Shown piece after piece: positions 22,761 to 34,848 of a stretch of DNA of 64,000 nt (position 1 is the stretch's first letter; each line of letters opens with the position of its first letter). The notes under the pieces are model-generated. The model saw nothing but the letters and a program-made list of their open reading frames with translations, was not told the origin of the DNA and searched no databases. The stretch is taken from positions 10,602,001 to 10,666,000 of the forward strand of contig CP075494.1 in assembly GCA_021613535.1 (NCBI GenBank), written 5' to 3'. Both the position numbers and the translations under genes were made by a program. The stretch is from Adineta vaga (lineage: Eukaryota > Rotifera).

Positions 22761-25700
22761 CTAACTACTATTTGATCGTTTCAACCATACTCCACCACTT
22801 GATTCGACTGTAGTTGATTTCAGTATATTTCTTTTATTAGCTGCTGTTAATTGTTCATAATCATCAGTCGATGAAATTGCGTCTTGTCGTTGAATAATCA
22901 AAACAGTTTTTTTTCGAAGTTGAGGAGTTAAAATCGGTGTTTCTTCCGTTAATGCATCGGTTTGTTTCGAACTATTTGTAGATGGGCGTTGTTGAGAGGC
23001 ATGAAGACGAGGAGCTGAATAACATGGACGTAGTGAACGTGTTGGAGTCGTTGCAGCCGATTGTTGTGCTGAGAAATGTGGTGATGGCGATCGTGATGGA
23101 CGAAATCGATGTGGAGATGGTGAACGTTGTCGACCAGTAACTTGTGAATGAATACTTAATTGTGAATAGGGCGATATCGATGGCGAAACATAGAGTGGTC
23201 GTGCTGGTCCTGTTGTTGGTACACCACGTGGTACAGATGATTGTCTTGAATATCGATGATGATGCAGATGATGGCCATAGGGTGCCAAACTAGCACGTGG
23301 TGTATATAATTCAATAAGTTCACCAGTTAAAATTGAATTTCGTTTAATTAAATGTGATAATTGATGACTTCGTGAACTTTCACGTCGTCTTGAACTACTT
23401 GTTAATATATCATTAATACCACCATATTCACTTTCGAAATAAGTTGAACCCGTAAAGATTTGAGAGAAATATGATGATGCAAAATAGGATGATGTTGACA
23501 TTCGTTGATGTCGTCGTGAATTTGTTGAGGATTTTCTTAATGATAAATCATTTCCATTATGAATTTGTAATGTTAAATGACGCGAAAATTTCAATCGACA
23601 TGGAATAAAAAAACATGTATGACCCGATGGTCCAAGATAACAAAGAAGTGATTGAAGAAAAAATGTCGAATAGATCACACTTATCAATGAGGAAATTGTA
23701 TAAATCATTGCTGATTTCGAAAGATATGGCAATGATGAAAAGAAACAAGGAAAAGAGATAAGAAAGATTGAAAAGGTTATATGAAATAACGTTGTGCATA
23801 ATTGTTTAAGCGAATAAATCGTACGATTTTCACGTTGAAAGAAAAATGTCGGAGCTAATTTATAACTAAAATATCAAAAGAATTAGTTTAGAATTACAAT
23901 TCAATACTTTGACATACCTGATCGAATAGAGTACGGAATATTGTGAACAAATAATCAATCCAATTGTAAAAAAAGACATATTTTCGACAGTTAATTTATA
24001 TTTCATTAATGTAAATACGGCGATAGAAGTTAGAAAAGTGAATATTGTTGTTAATGTCACAAAGATTCCTAATACACCAGTGAATAAAACTAAGAAAATT
24101 AACATAATTGTAAATTTAATTCCTGTTAAAACATATTTTTCTTGTTCTAATTGTTCCATAAGTGTGTAAGTTGAAAATAATTCACTTGACCACCAAAAAT
24201 TCATATGTGGAAAGGTTTTCGTAAAGAATTTACTGATTTCATTTGTTTTTAAAATTTCATTTAAAATTTTCCATTCCATATAATTATTAATATCAGTTAA
24301 AATATCCCATTTGTAATTTATTGTTTGTAAGAGAAAACGAGGATTTGGAGAATCACTTATAAAACGAAGGCCATTTCTAATTAGAAATAAATCATCATAA
24401 GAATTCGAATTATAATATAATGAATTTAAACAAATGATACATTCATATGTAGTAAATGTTTGATTTAATGAACAAATATGTGAACAATTCATCGATTGAT
24501 TATGATGAGAGGCAATCACTGATGAAAATTTTGTATTGGAAGAAGAATAAGTCAGAATTGATGGAAATAAATCACCAAAACAATGAACATTGTTGATTGT
24601 TAATGGAAAATGAGTGAGTTTTTGAGATAAGATTGTAGGTCTAAAGAGAGATAGAAGTCAATATTTTGTTTTTATTTTCACTGATATCTTACTCATATAA
24701 GGAATCATTGATTGGTACATGTCGATGATAATGTCTATATGATAATCGTCTTTGATTTGGTTTATATTCATAATATTGTCGTTTCTGATCCGCAGTTAAT
24801 CGTGAACAAAATTCGATTAATTGTGTTAAATTTTTCTCTAAAGCATCTTCAAATCTTTGAAATACACCAGGTGTTGATGTTAACTTATTTTCTATATTAT
24901 AATCTAATACAGGAATATCTCTACTTGGTATCATCGCTTCATTTGGTACTTCCCAACGTGAACCAATATAATATGTTATATCAATATCTAATGATTTCAT
25001 TGTTGGAAGAAATTTATCATTTTGTAAATGATACGGTAATGCATCGAATGTAATTCGACAGACATTGAATTGTAATTTTGGCCATTGAAAAATAATAACA
25101 AAAGCTAAACAAGCAATTAATGAGAATAAAGTTAACCAAAATGCTTTTAATCGTATGATAAGAAAGGAAACTGTACGATCGATAAAACAATTCAATTTTG
25201 TTGTTGTTAATACACGATGTAAGAATTGTTCAATCGTTGGAATGGATGATTTATATCGAAGAATAAAAATAAATGAAACTAAAATAAAATAAAATAAAAA
25301 ACAATTGATGTAGATTATTGGTCATAACAGACAAAAGAATAAACCTCTTCTTATAATGAAAAGATGAAAGTAATGATTGTCAATAACAATCATGTCATTC
25401 GAAAAATTGATAAACATAGGATGTCAATGTCTATGCTCGAAATTATATTTCATGTCAGTATGATTATATATGATCGAATTAATGAATAAAATTTGACAAA
25501 TTGTTTTCTACGTCATAGAATTTGAACATTTCTTACCAGGATATAGAGTAAATGATATAAAAAATGAAATAACAATAAGTAAAATTGAAAAGACTGAAAA
25601 ACATTGTAATGCTATGATTTGATTTGTATATGTGATAATTAAAATAAGAATTGCTGTTAAATTTTTTGGTAAAATATAATAGAATGTTTGTGTTAATAAA

Positions 25701-27228
25701 TTTTCAATAATACGATTGATTGTACAATCATCTCGTCGATGATTATTAACGAACCAACATGTATACCAAAGAAATGAATCAATGAATGTAATGAATAAAT
25801 ATAATGTTATACTTGTATAATTGAGAATTGTCATTGGAAAATGTAAGAGATAGAGATAAATGAGAAAAGTGAAAACAATAGTTTGAAATATATGAAGAAT
25901 AATAATGAAAACAAAGAAGAGATTTTTAACAAATAATAGAAGACAGAAGATATAGAGAAGAATAGTTATGATTAGAAATGGTGAATAACGATAGAGAAGA
26001 TGTTGGAGAAGAATTTCTTCATTTTGAAAAATAAAATTCGTATGAATTAAAGAAAATGTTGAAGGAAATGATACTGTTTGAAGATAATCATAGAAAGATA
26101 ATAGTTGAGTGGAATTTTCAATATTAAGATAGATTTTAAATATAGAAGATGATCGAAGATGTTGAAGATAATGATGAAGACGATGATTTGAACATAATGA
26201 AGAATTACATGATAACCATTCTGTTTGATATTCTTCGAATTGAATTAGAGTAAGATTTTCACATTGTGTTTCTGAATAAAACGAATCACCAAAGAGAAGA
26301 GAAACTAAATAAAATTCATTTTTATTTTTTTTTGAATTTAAAAAATTGTTTTGCTATTTATTTACCTGGTCCAATTTCTTGACAACAAGTATCGTTCATT
26401 GATAATAAACAATCTGTAAATTTTAAACGTAAATTCCATTCTAATTTACATACTGTTTTGAAAGTATTAACATCATTAAATAATGTTGTCGTCAATTCAA
26501 ATATAAATTCATTATAATGAACTAGAAACTATGAAATTGAAATTTCTCTAGTTATTGAAAATATCTACATACGTATTGGACATGTTGGTAAATAAAATCG
26601 TTTCGAACAAGGATTGATATGTGGATTGAAAGACGAATATGGTATTTGATGTATTGTCTAAAAAAAGAAGATGTGATTAAAAGAAAATGAGTTTTATTCA
26701 CGAAATTTTAATTAATGTTCGTTTTACATGAAGAAATTAGTTAAACGATTTCCGATGGAATTTATTTATAGAGAGATGATTTACTTTGCTAGTTATTGAA
26801 AGTGGATGTAAATGTGCTGTTTGAGTTTCACGTATCAGTGCAATTAATTTTCGATATTCATCTGAAGATTTTGTTCCATGAGCTTGAAAACCCTTTTTAT
26901 TTGTTTGAATATAAATTTAAAAGAAAAAAACTATATCAAGAGAATATGAAAAGAAAATTCTTACTTTTAAAAGATGTTCAACATGTATTTGATCACGTTT
27001 ATAAATCAATAGAATAATCAAAATACCGGTCATAATAAATATCCAAGTAAAGAGAAATAAATGATATTTGATTAAAAATCGAGCGTATCTATTTCCCATG
27101 AAGTTGTTTTTTGTTATATTTTATTCACGAAACGTTTTCTTCAACTTACTTGGCTTTAAAATGATTACTACACACCATCGCATACTGTGGACTATCTAGC
27201 CATGAATGTGCCTTGATGTGAATATTTT
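22761..27228 (-). CDS. Dispatched-like RND/sterol-sensing-domain protein (5' end not found)
   Basis: At least nine exons on the minus strand, approximately 27228-27150, 27088-26965, 26892-26785, 26657-26573, 26521-26365, 26305-25537, 25277-24690, 24639-23918 and 23867-22761. TM1 is in exon 2 (FLFTWIFIMTGILIILLI). The Dispatched signature GFQAHGT follows, then a Cys-rich ectodomain, a first six-TM block including the TM4 equivalent LFITFIDSFLW and the block NLTAILILI..ALQCFSVF, a second ectodomain, and a second TM block ending in YKLAP. The tail of about 280 aa is Ser/Arg/Pro-rich (RSPSPH repeats). Dispatched proteins release lipid-modified Hedgehog from cells using a Na+ gradient. The TM4 Asp pair is reduced to one Asp, and the TM10 Asp is replaced by Gln. 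The exon at 27228 opens mid-codon, so an upstream exon is missing. Confidence 0.8.
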
Positions 27229-30200
27229 CTAAAAATAAAAGATGCAAATAATATCAGAATAGATATATATGTGTGTGCAAATTCCTTTCCAATTAAACAA
27301 GCTCCGACAAGACATACAAGAGATAAAAGACAAACTTCGAAATTCTTTATTAAATCACGCACATGCTAATTTCAACGATTTATTTATAACCAATACAAAA
27401 AAAATATATAGAAAAGAATTTCTAGTTCTCGATTACTCGTTCAATTGCTAGTTGCATGTCTAAAATTGCCGAATACAGCCTGTTATTTATCTTTCTGTTT
27501 TAAAGGAAATAAAAATGACATTTATAGACAGATATAATGACAATTACCTTCGAAAAAAAAAAGAGATAAGCTTATTTCTTCAGTCTGTTAATATATCATG
27601 CTCTGTCATACTAATTTTGTGCCATAGTGTTATGTATAGATCTTCTTTTTTTTTCTTTTCCTCTGGCATCATTATAGTAGAGTCTGGTTTCTTCGTTGCA
27701 ATGAATGCACCTTAGTTGGGAGAGAAGAATGCGATTATGATTACTCAATCATATATGTTGTAGTTCTTGTTGTCAGAGATGCATAAGAATAGGGAAAAAA
27801 GCTTTGCTTTATCCTTCAGTTTTCTTCTCTTTCGTCATTCTAACTAATTAATCGATAGGTTTATTGAAGTGAATAATTCAAGAACATCTCTAAGTTCATA
27901 TTTGACTTCTAAAGCTGTTTTTGATAGAAATGTTTTTATTCTAAATATAAACCATCTGTCAAATGTATATTTATAGAAATATTATTTTAAGATGAATTCT
28001 CATTGACAATTATAGAGAAGGTGACACATGGAATAATTGGACTAGAAATGGATGGCATAGGGAACAAAAAGAGGTTATTTGTACTTTTTCGATATAATTG
28101 AAAAACAAAGAAGGAAGAAATTTCAAACATCAATGCATTGTTGTTTTAATTAGATATTTTCTTTCATTTTACACTTGTAAAAAGTATTTCCTACTGTTTT
28201 CTTTTCTATAGCGATTGATCTCCTCGATGATAATTATCTACAAAAATAGACATTCCAAGTAGATAATATCTCTTTTTTTCTTGATAAATATTATCTTAAC
28301 CTAAAACTAAATAACTTTTCTCATACACATATGAATTGCTAATCCAATCTTCTGTCACGATTTTATTCATGTAGAAAATAATTTTCAAATATCTTTTACT
28401 TATCGTCCGTTGTTAAATACTAGATGAATTCGTCTACAAAAAGAAAACAACAATGAGAAAAAGAAAAAACTAACACATGTTAATGGTTTATTATTATCAA
28501 TAAGAGTTTCTTACGTCAATCATAATTTTTAATAGATTCACTTCCATTCTGTTGAAAAAGATGACATGTAAAATATAACGACCGATCTTGCAGGTTTTCC
28601 TTATTGACGTCATACTTATTCTTGTGCTTGTAATGAAACCTGCAGCAAAAAAGATGAGAAGAGTTCACGCATGAACTCGAAAGGATAAACTATCATAGGG
28701 CTAAAACATCAGTGGGATTGTTGGTATTTTTAAATACCAAAGTACTTAAGTTCTCTTTTCTTCGGTTTTACCAGGTAGTTTAATGACACAAATTTTTTTG
28801 TACACACACACGCACGCATTGAAAACAAAATGAGAAAGAAGAAGAAGGAGGAGGAGAAGAAGAAGAAAGATACTGAAGAAAAGGAAGGAAACTCACGAGC
28901 AGAAGGAAAAAGAAATGAGCGCAATGATGATAATGATTAGTACACACTACTTATGTGTATTGACATAAGTTGTAAGAGAAATCTTCGAGAAAAAAGAACG
29001 AAAGAAAGAAAGAAAAACTCGTTTTTCTCAAAATGCCTTTCGAGATATGATTCATAGTTATTAGTGGAAGAATACTAATTTAAGAACAAAAACAAAGCTC
29101 AAATGACACTTGAAATAAACAGAAAATAGAATCATCGATACTTCTTTTAACCATTTACATAGCCAAATATTCATCCAATCAAACGTTTTTTTATGATAAT
29201 TTTTCAAAAATCTAATTATATTTTGTTTCCTGTTCATCAAAGCAAACAAGCCGTAAGTATATATTATTACTAAACGAACGCATATGTTCTTCATCACCTT
29301 TTACTCACATAATAAATAGGTTAGATTCTTTCTGTCCTAATCATAATAATGTAAATAGCTTTGCTCAATTCATATAGACATACTTGCCATATTGTCAAGA
29401 GAAGATTTTTCTCTTTTTCAATCTTTTATTATTTGAAAAAAAGATTCATTCAAACAAACATCTGTTTTCATGATCACTATACACAATAATGTATAAAAAT
29501 AATTTCGTCTATTATTGCCACTCAAATTCTACAATTAATGATCTTTTCAAGAGAAATATCAAGGCAATAATTTCATGATATTTCACATCGACACCGGAAA
29601 TCTTGGTGCACATGAATGTATCGATTAAAACTTATCTATAAATACAACAGAGAACATGTTATTTTTTGAAATATTAACCATGTCATTTCTTTTGTTCAAG
29701 GACACATCTTCTTATTCGTTGATTTTCTTTGATATAGAATTTTTTTTTCTTAAAAATAGAACTTACCATTACGGAAGTTATGAATAATCCAGATGAAATT
29801 ACAGTGAAAAACGAGTACTTATTTTGTTTTGTTATCACTGAAAAATAACAGATGAATTGAAAGGATGAACGTGTTTAATATATTGAACATTTCTATCCAT
29901 TTTTGGCAAGAAGACAATGGACATAAATAACTTTTTTTCTTCTTTCATCAGTCTGACACATTTTTATATCTATATTTAATTTGAAGCGAAGATATTCTTA
30001 GAAAATGATATAGATTATCTATTTGTTACATGAAATTTTTTATAGATAGGTAAACAGATCCGTCGTTTTCATTCGGATTTATAATTTACTCTATGAATTT
30101 CATGTGTTAATCACTAATAAAAAGAAAAACGTGACTTTATTGAAAAAAATATTAAATGAAATTGGATAGGCAAAGGAACTATCATCTTTTAATCAGTCAA

Positions 30201-30308
30201 ACATCGAGAAAATTAGATTGAATTTCAAAATTGTATATTATGAATATAAAATTCTAATTGTCAATCAAGTGCATTCATTCTGATTGATATTTATTTGAAG
30301 AACAAAAA
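27229..30308. other. Long non-coding stretch, possible 5' exons of the Dispatched-like gene
   Basis: About 3 kb with no convincing coding block on either strand. The missing first exon of the minus-strand Dispatched-like gene should lie here, as an ATG plus a GT donor of short length, but cannot be picked out. A polypurine tract (AGAAGAAGAAGGAGGAGGAG-type) covers about 28829-28890, and a second TGACGTCA octamer lies at 28605-28612. Confidence 0.4.
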
Positions 30309-30962
30309 TTATTTCCTTGTTTTAATTGATATATTCGTAATTTTAATACAAAGTCTTTCTCCGGAACTTGTTTTAAAATCAATCTGTGCTTGATAACTTC
30401 CAGAAAGTACCCACGAATTGGATTCAATTGTGATAGGAAGTGTAAATGAATGTTCTCCCTGAATAATAAATCGATTAAGATTCAACGAATTTTTCATTTC
30501 ACTACTTACCACTTCCATCGAACAATTACATTGTGTACAAAGAGTACAGAGGTCATCGTATACACATGAACCAATACTTGCACAAGGCACGGGGAAATAT
30601 CCGATGAGAATATTTTTTCGTAATGATAATGTTGTCTATATAAAAATAAGATTGAAGTACTTTTGGATATTGATACAATGTTGTATACAAACTTTGATTG
30701 GATTAGTTAAATTTTGATTAGTATGAATTGTAAAACTGATGGAAATCAAACCAGGAGCGATAATTGGATCTGGATTCACTGTTAGATTGAGAAGTTTTAT
30801 ACCGTTTGCGCTCTTTTCACACTGTTCCCATGATATTCGACTAAAGACGATTGTCTAAAAAAAACTTGTATTTATATATTGATCACTTATGTAATATTTT
30901 ACTATCTGCAGGAATAAAATCAGATGAATCAACATTATAAGAAACGGTGAATTGTCGTTCAT
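30309..30962 (-). CDS. GM2-activator-like ML-domain secreted lipid-binding protein
   Basis: Four exons (30962-30903, 30854-30693, 30635-30510, 30458-30309) give 165 aa with phase-0 joins. A hydrophobic signal peptide (PFLIMLIHLILFLQ) precedes SRISWEQCEKS, which matches the start of mature GM2 activator (SW..C). The NLTVNPDPIIAPG block corresponds to the family's LEPDPI..PG. Later blocks are VPCASIGSCVYDDLC, with the paired Cys of the ML fold, then GEHSFTLP and SWVLSGSYQAQI. The end SSGERLCIKI closes the beta-sandwich. GM2 activator lifts gangliosides from membranes for lysosomal hydrolases; in invertebrates such proteins carry lipids outside cells or in lysosomes. The first donor (GTAAAA) is weak, so the exact signal-peptide end is less certain. 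Six to seven cysteines fit the disulphide-rich fold. Confidence 0.85.
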
Positions 30963-31371
30963 TTGCTTGCTTACGTGACTGATTGTTTGTACGTCAAGTA
31001 TGTTGTTCTGTCTCTTTTCTTTTTCTTTTCTCGAATAGTCAAGTACTAATCTATCGAGTTTGGCAACTTTATTTATACTAACAGTATGATTCATTCAATG
31101 ACTTTACTCAAACATATCCGTGCCAGGTAATTCTTTTTCTTTCTCTTCCTTAGAAACAAGCATCAAACATCGCTAGAGACATTTTCTAACGCTTCCGGTG
31201 CTTTCCAATGAATGACTCACCTTGTTGACTAGTTACCGAGGATAATCTTTGCCGTATGTTTTTCTAACTTATGGAAAAAAAGTTCTTAAAGTCTATTCAG
31301 AAATGTGATGAGTAATTGTTGATTCAACTATGATTTATTCTATAAAAATTATATTTTTCTCTCGCTTCATG
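30963..31371. other. Intergenic
   Basis: About 410 bp between the GM2-activator-like gene start and the 3' end of the phosphotransferase-like gene, both on the minus strand. It likely holds the GM2-activator-like promoter and the 3' UTR of the next gene. No coding signal. Confidence 0.4.
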
Positions 31372-34134
31372 TCACTCAGATAAAATATGAATTCGCCCAT
31401 TTGATCCATTAACTTGAATAATTTGACCCGTATGAAATATATTCTTTGCATTTGCAACTCCTACAACAGCTGGTAAACCATATTCTCTTGAAACAATGGC
31501 ACCATGTTGAAGCATTCCGCCCATTTCTAATACTAAAGCACCAGCAATTGGAAATAATGATGTCCAAGCTGGATCCGTTGCTGTACAAACTAAGATCTCA
31601 CCCGGTTGTAATTGTGAATTCATTGGATCATCAACAATACGTACTTTTCCTTCGTAAACACCAGGAGATACTGGACTGCCAAGATATTCTCCTTCCATCA
31701 ATTCGATTTTATTTGAATTTTCATCAGGTATTGTTGTCGCATCATAATATGTTGTTCCATCGGAAAGTAATATCAATGGTACTCGCTTACATAACATTTG
31801 TTTTTCATATTCTGCTCGACGTTGTTCAATTAAAATCTTCCAATAATCTTTTTTATGATAGTTCTTTTGATCCGTATCCAAAGCTAATGAATAGAGTTCA
31901 TCAATATACAGAAAACAAATATCATCACATTGAGAAATAAATTGTTCATTCACTGCTAATTGAGCTTTACGAAAAAGTTCATAACGACATTTACCGAATG
32001 TTTGAATAATTCCATGAAATTTCGGAGACTCACGTAAAGAAAAAAGAATTTTCAATCGACTAAATAAAAAATTCAATAGTGGTTTTTGAATGATTGGCCA
32101 TTTCAATTGTTTTTCAATACGATGAAATGTTTCATAAGCACTTTGTTGACTTTGTTCATGAATTTTATTGATTGCTTTTTCAGGATTGATAATTTTCAAA
32201 TAATTTTTTATTTGTTCGATAATCACCAGTGGTTGTTCTGTCCAACGTTTACGGCCAAGATCAATTTCTCCAATACCACGACAGCCATAAACACGAAAGA
32301 ATTCATTCATTTCAAATTGAATCTGTTTTTCGAATAACTCATGTTTATACATATTCACTAAATAATCTGTCGATTCATTTTCAAATAGACTTCGAACTTC
32401 GCAATTTTCTTTGATTAAAACTGTTAATTTCCAAAGAATAAGATTCATCTCTGTTGTTGGATTCGATTCAACAGCACGTGTTAATGCTAATGCATCAACT
32501 GGATTTTGAGCTAATTTTTGTAGGATTTTTAAACTTATCACACCAGGAGCAATACATGAAACTGCATATTGTGCTAAAAAGGATGGCAATACTGAAAAAA
32601 TCTTTTGAAAATGACGAACACAATCTGTAAAACTTCGATTATGTTCATCAAGAAATCCTTGATCAATAAATTGATGATATTTTTCCATTTGTTGCAAGTA
32701 TAATCTTTTACCATATCGAGGAAAAACAATATTTCGTATTGATCTGATCATAAGTGGAATTATAAATAACATTAAATAGAAATAAGTTTTTATTGATGAA
32801 AATATCGATGGTGATGAAAAGTTTTTTGAACGTTTTACATAAGTAATGATTTGATTCATGCCTGTATCGATCATCGAAAGACCAAAGATTCGTTTTATTG
32901 GTGATGTAAATATACCAGATATATCAATCCACAGACGATTTGCAGCTGATTTAAAAATGGTATGTCGTGATGGATCAGAAGACATATCATCTTGTGCTGA
33001 CGCATGTCGATGAATACCAATCGTTCGAAGAAAATGACCAACTAAAGTGCGAATAGTGCTTTCACCTAATGGCGTCATAGGTTCAAGAAATCCTTGGATA
33101 GTACCAAATGATATCATACATCGTAAACCTGATTGTCCATCAGCATGTATTGGTATTGGAAAGAGAGTTGTAATTGGTCGAGCTTGTAAAATGTATAATT
33201 TTCCTTGAATAAAACTCCATTCTAAATCTTGTGGTCGATGATTATAACTTTTTTCGATTTGTTTAGCTAATATTGCTAATTGAAGAATATATTCATCCGA
33301 TAATGCTTCTAGCATTCTATCATTTTCTTTTGTTACTAAAGTATCCGTTCCACCATGTGATTTACCAATAATTTGAATACTTTTTTCTCCAATAGTTTTC
33401 ATACGAATCTGTGGTTGTTGATTTTCATTGAATATAATTTCGTAATGATCAGGTGTAATTAAACCTGAAACTAATGCTTCACCTAAACCATAGGTTGAGT
33501 CAATAACAACTTCATTTCTTAATCCTGTTATTGGATTAGCAGTAAATGCAACACCAGAAACTTCACTAGGAAGCATTTCTTGTACAACAACAGCAAGTTT
33601 AACAAGTTTATGATCAATATTCGATTTCTTTCGATAAGAAATTGCTCGTGCTGTAAATAATGATGCCCAACATTCTTTGATTTTTTCAATTAAATTCTCT
33701 TTTCTCACATGTAGATACGTATCTTGTTGACCAGCAAAAGAATTCTCAGGTAAATCTTCAGCTGTTGCACTACTTCGTACAGCAACATGAAAATTTCGTT
33801 GATCACTTTTTTCACATAAGCTATCATAAGATTTCAAGATGAAATCAATCATATCATTCGGTAATGTTACACTACATATTGTTGATCTAATATGACTACT
33901 AACATCTTCTAATTCGTTGATATTATCAACATCAACTTGATTAATTGCTGATAAAACTGATTTGACTTGATAATTGTTCAGTACATGTTCATATGCATGC
34001 GTAGTAAGAATAAAAGCGTCAGGAACACGAAATTTTCGTTGGTATAATATTGCTAAATTTGCTCCTTTACCACCAACAGTATCTAGGTCAACAGCATGTT
34101 GATCATTCAAATTGACAACGAATGGCATGGACAT
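31372..34134 (-). CDS. Intronless PEP-synthase / rifampicin-phosphotransferase-like enzyme
   Basis: One uninterrupted frame of 920 aa, the longest in the window, starting MSMPFVVNLND. Residues 1-325 form the PPDK/PEP-synthase ATP-binding domain: VGGKGANLA near residue 22, VAVRSSATAEDLPENSFAGQ near 120, FTANPITG near 198, LEWSFIQGKLYILQARPITT near 305. A helical middle of about 480 aa follows. Residues about 835-918 are the swivelling phosphohistidine domain: CTATDPAWT, then GGMLQHGAIVSREYGLPAVVG with the phospho-carrier His. There is no C-terminal TIM-barrel PEP/pyruvate domain, so the order ATP-domain, middle, His-domain is that of rifampicin phosphotransferase rather than true PEP synthase. 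The substrate is unknown. Lack of introns among intron-rich neighbours and the bacterial family suggest past horizontal transfer, with later adoption of AT-rich host codon use. Confidence 0.85.
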   Translation of the reverse strand: MSMPFVVNLNDQHAVDLDTVGGKGANLAILYQRKFRVPDAFILTTHAYEHVLNNYQVKSVLSAINQVDVDNINELEDVSSHIRSTICSVTLPNDMIDFILKSYDSLCEKSDQRNFHVAVRSSATAEDLPENSFAGQQDTYLHVRKENLIEKIKECWASLFTARAISYRKKSNIDHKLVKLAVVVQEMLPSEVSGVAFTANPITGLRNEVVIDSTYGLGEALVSGLITPDHYEIIFNENQQPQIRMKTIGEKSIQIIGKSHGGTDTLVTKENDRMLEALSDEYILQLAILAKQIEKSYNHRPQDLEWSFIQGKLYILQARPITTLFPIPIHADGQSGLRCMISFGTIQGFLEPMTPLGESTIRTLVGHFLRTIGIHRHASAQDDMSSDPSRHTIFKSAANRLWIDISGIFTSPIKRIFGLSMIDTGMNQIITYVKRSKNFSSPSIFSSIKTYFYLMLFIIPLMIRSIRNIVFPRYGKRLYLQQMEKYHQFIDQGFLDEHNRSFTDCVRHFQKIFSVLPSFLAQYAVSCIAPGVISLKILQKLAQNPVDALALTRAVESNPTTEMNLILWKLTVLIKENCEVRSLFENESTDYLVNMYKHELFEKQIQFEMNEFFRVYGCRGIGEIDLGRKRWTEQPLVIIEQIKNYLKIINPEKAINKIHEQSQQSAYETFHRIEKQLKWPIIQKPLLNFLFSRLKILFSLRESPKFHGIIQTFGKCRYELFRKAQLAVNEQFISQCDDICFLYIDELYSLALDTDQKNYHKKDYWKILIEQRRAEYEKQMLCKRVPLILLSDGTTYYDATTIPDENSNKIELMEGEYLGSPVSPGVYEGKVRIVDDPMNSQLQPGEILVCTATDPAWTSLFPIAGALVLEMGGMLQHGAIVSREYGLPAVVGVANAKNIFHTGQIIQVNGSNGRIHILSE

Positions 34135-34848
34135 ATTTATCGAACCTTTCTATCACGATAACGAATACTGAAATATGAAAATAACTTATTTAAATAGTTT
34201 ATTAAAGACAGAACGTTAGAAACGATGTTTTATATACTCGATACCTTGTCCATGTCATCATACCTCAACGTACTTTTCGAAAAGAAAGAACGCAAAAGCA
34301 AAACAAACCTCATGGCTCATGTTTTATTTCTATTCGAATTGATGTTGACAATAACCTTTTTTTTAAATAAAGAAATTATACATTCACACTCAATTCTAGT
34401 AGTATTGATCAATTTCATAAAGCATTCATTCATTCAAATATTAAGATAAATAGATATATATATATATATATGTATATTTAAGTTTTCAATCCATACGAAA
34501 ACATCGAACTAGCCATGTATATATATATGAGGAAGAAGAAGAAAAAAGGAACGACGCAAGTACTTTTACACAAAACATCGAATATATATATTCAATTGAC
34601 CACAGTGATATATAACTGAATAAAAAGAAGACAAAACTCGTGTGTAATAGAGAGTTATAGATGACTAGAACTACTCGCGCGCATGCATTTCAAATCGTAG
34701 TAATTCTCCGGTAAGAAAAAAAGACAATAAGACATAAATGATCAAGATATACGTACAACCGGAATTCAAACATTCAAACACACTGTACGAACAAAACAAA
34801 GAAAAAGAGAAAGAGGGAGCACTATTGCAAAGATAAAATACAAAAATG
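34135..34848. other. Intergenic with AT-rich microsatellites
   Basis: About 710 bp between two minus-strand genes. It carries a (TA)n run at about 34453-34471 and GAAGAAGAAG repeats at about 34531. Short open frames overlap the 3' end of the kinase gene but are out of its frame. It probably contains the phosphotransferase promoter and the kinase 3' UTR. Confidence 0.4.

Noticed and set aside
21132-28612. Two TGACGTCA (CRE) octamers at 21132 and 28605
   Set aside because: Two octamers in 64 kb is close to chance and neither is near a mapped transcription start.
31446-31940. 164-codon plus-strand frame
   Set aside because: Antisense shadow of the phosphotransferase-like gene, which carries clear domain motifs.
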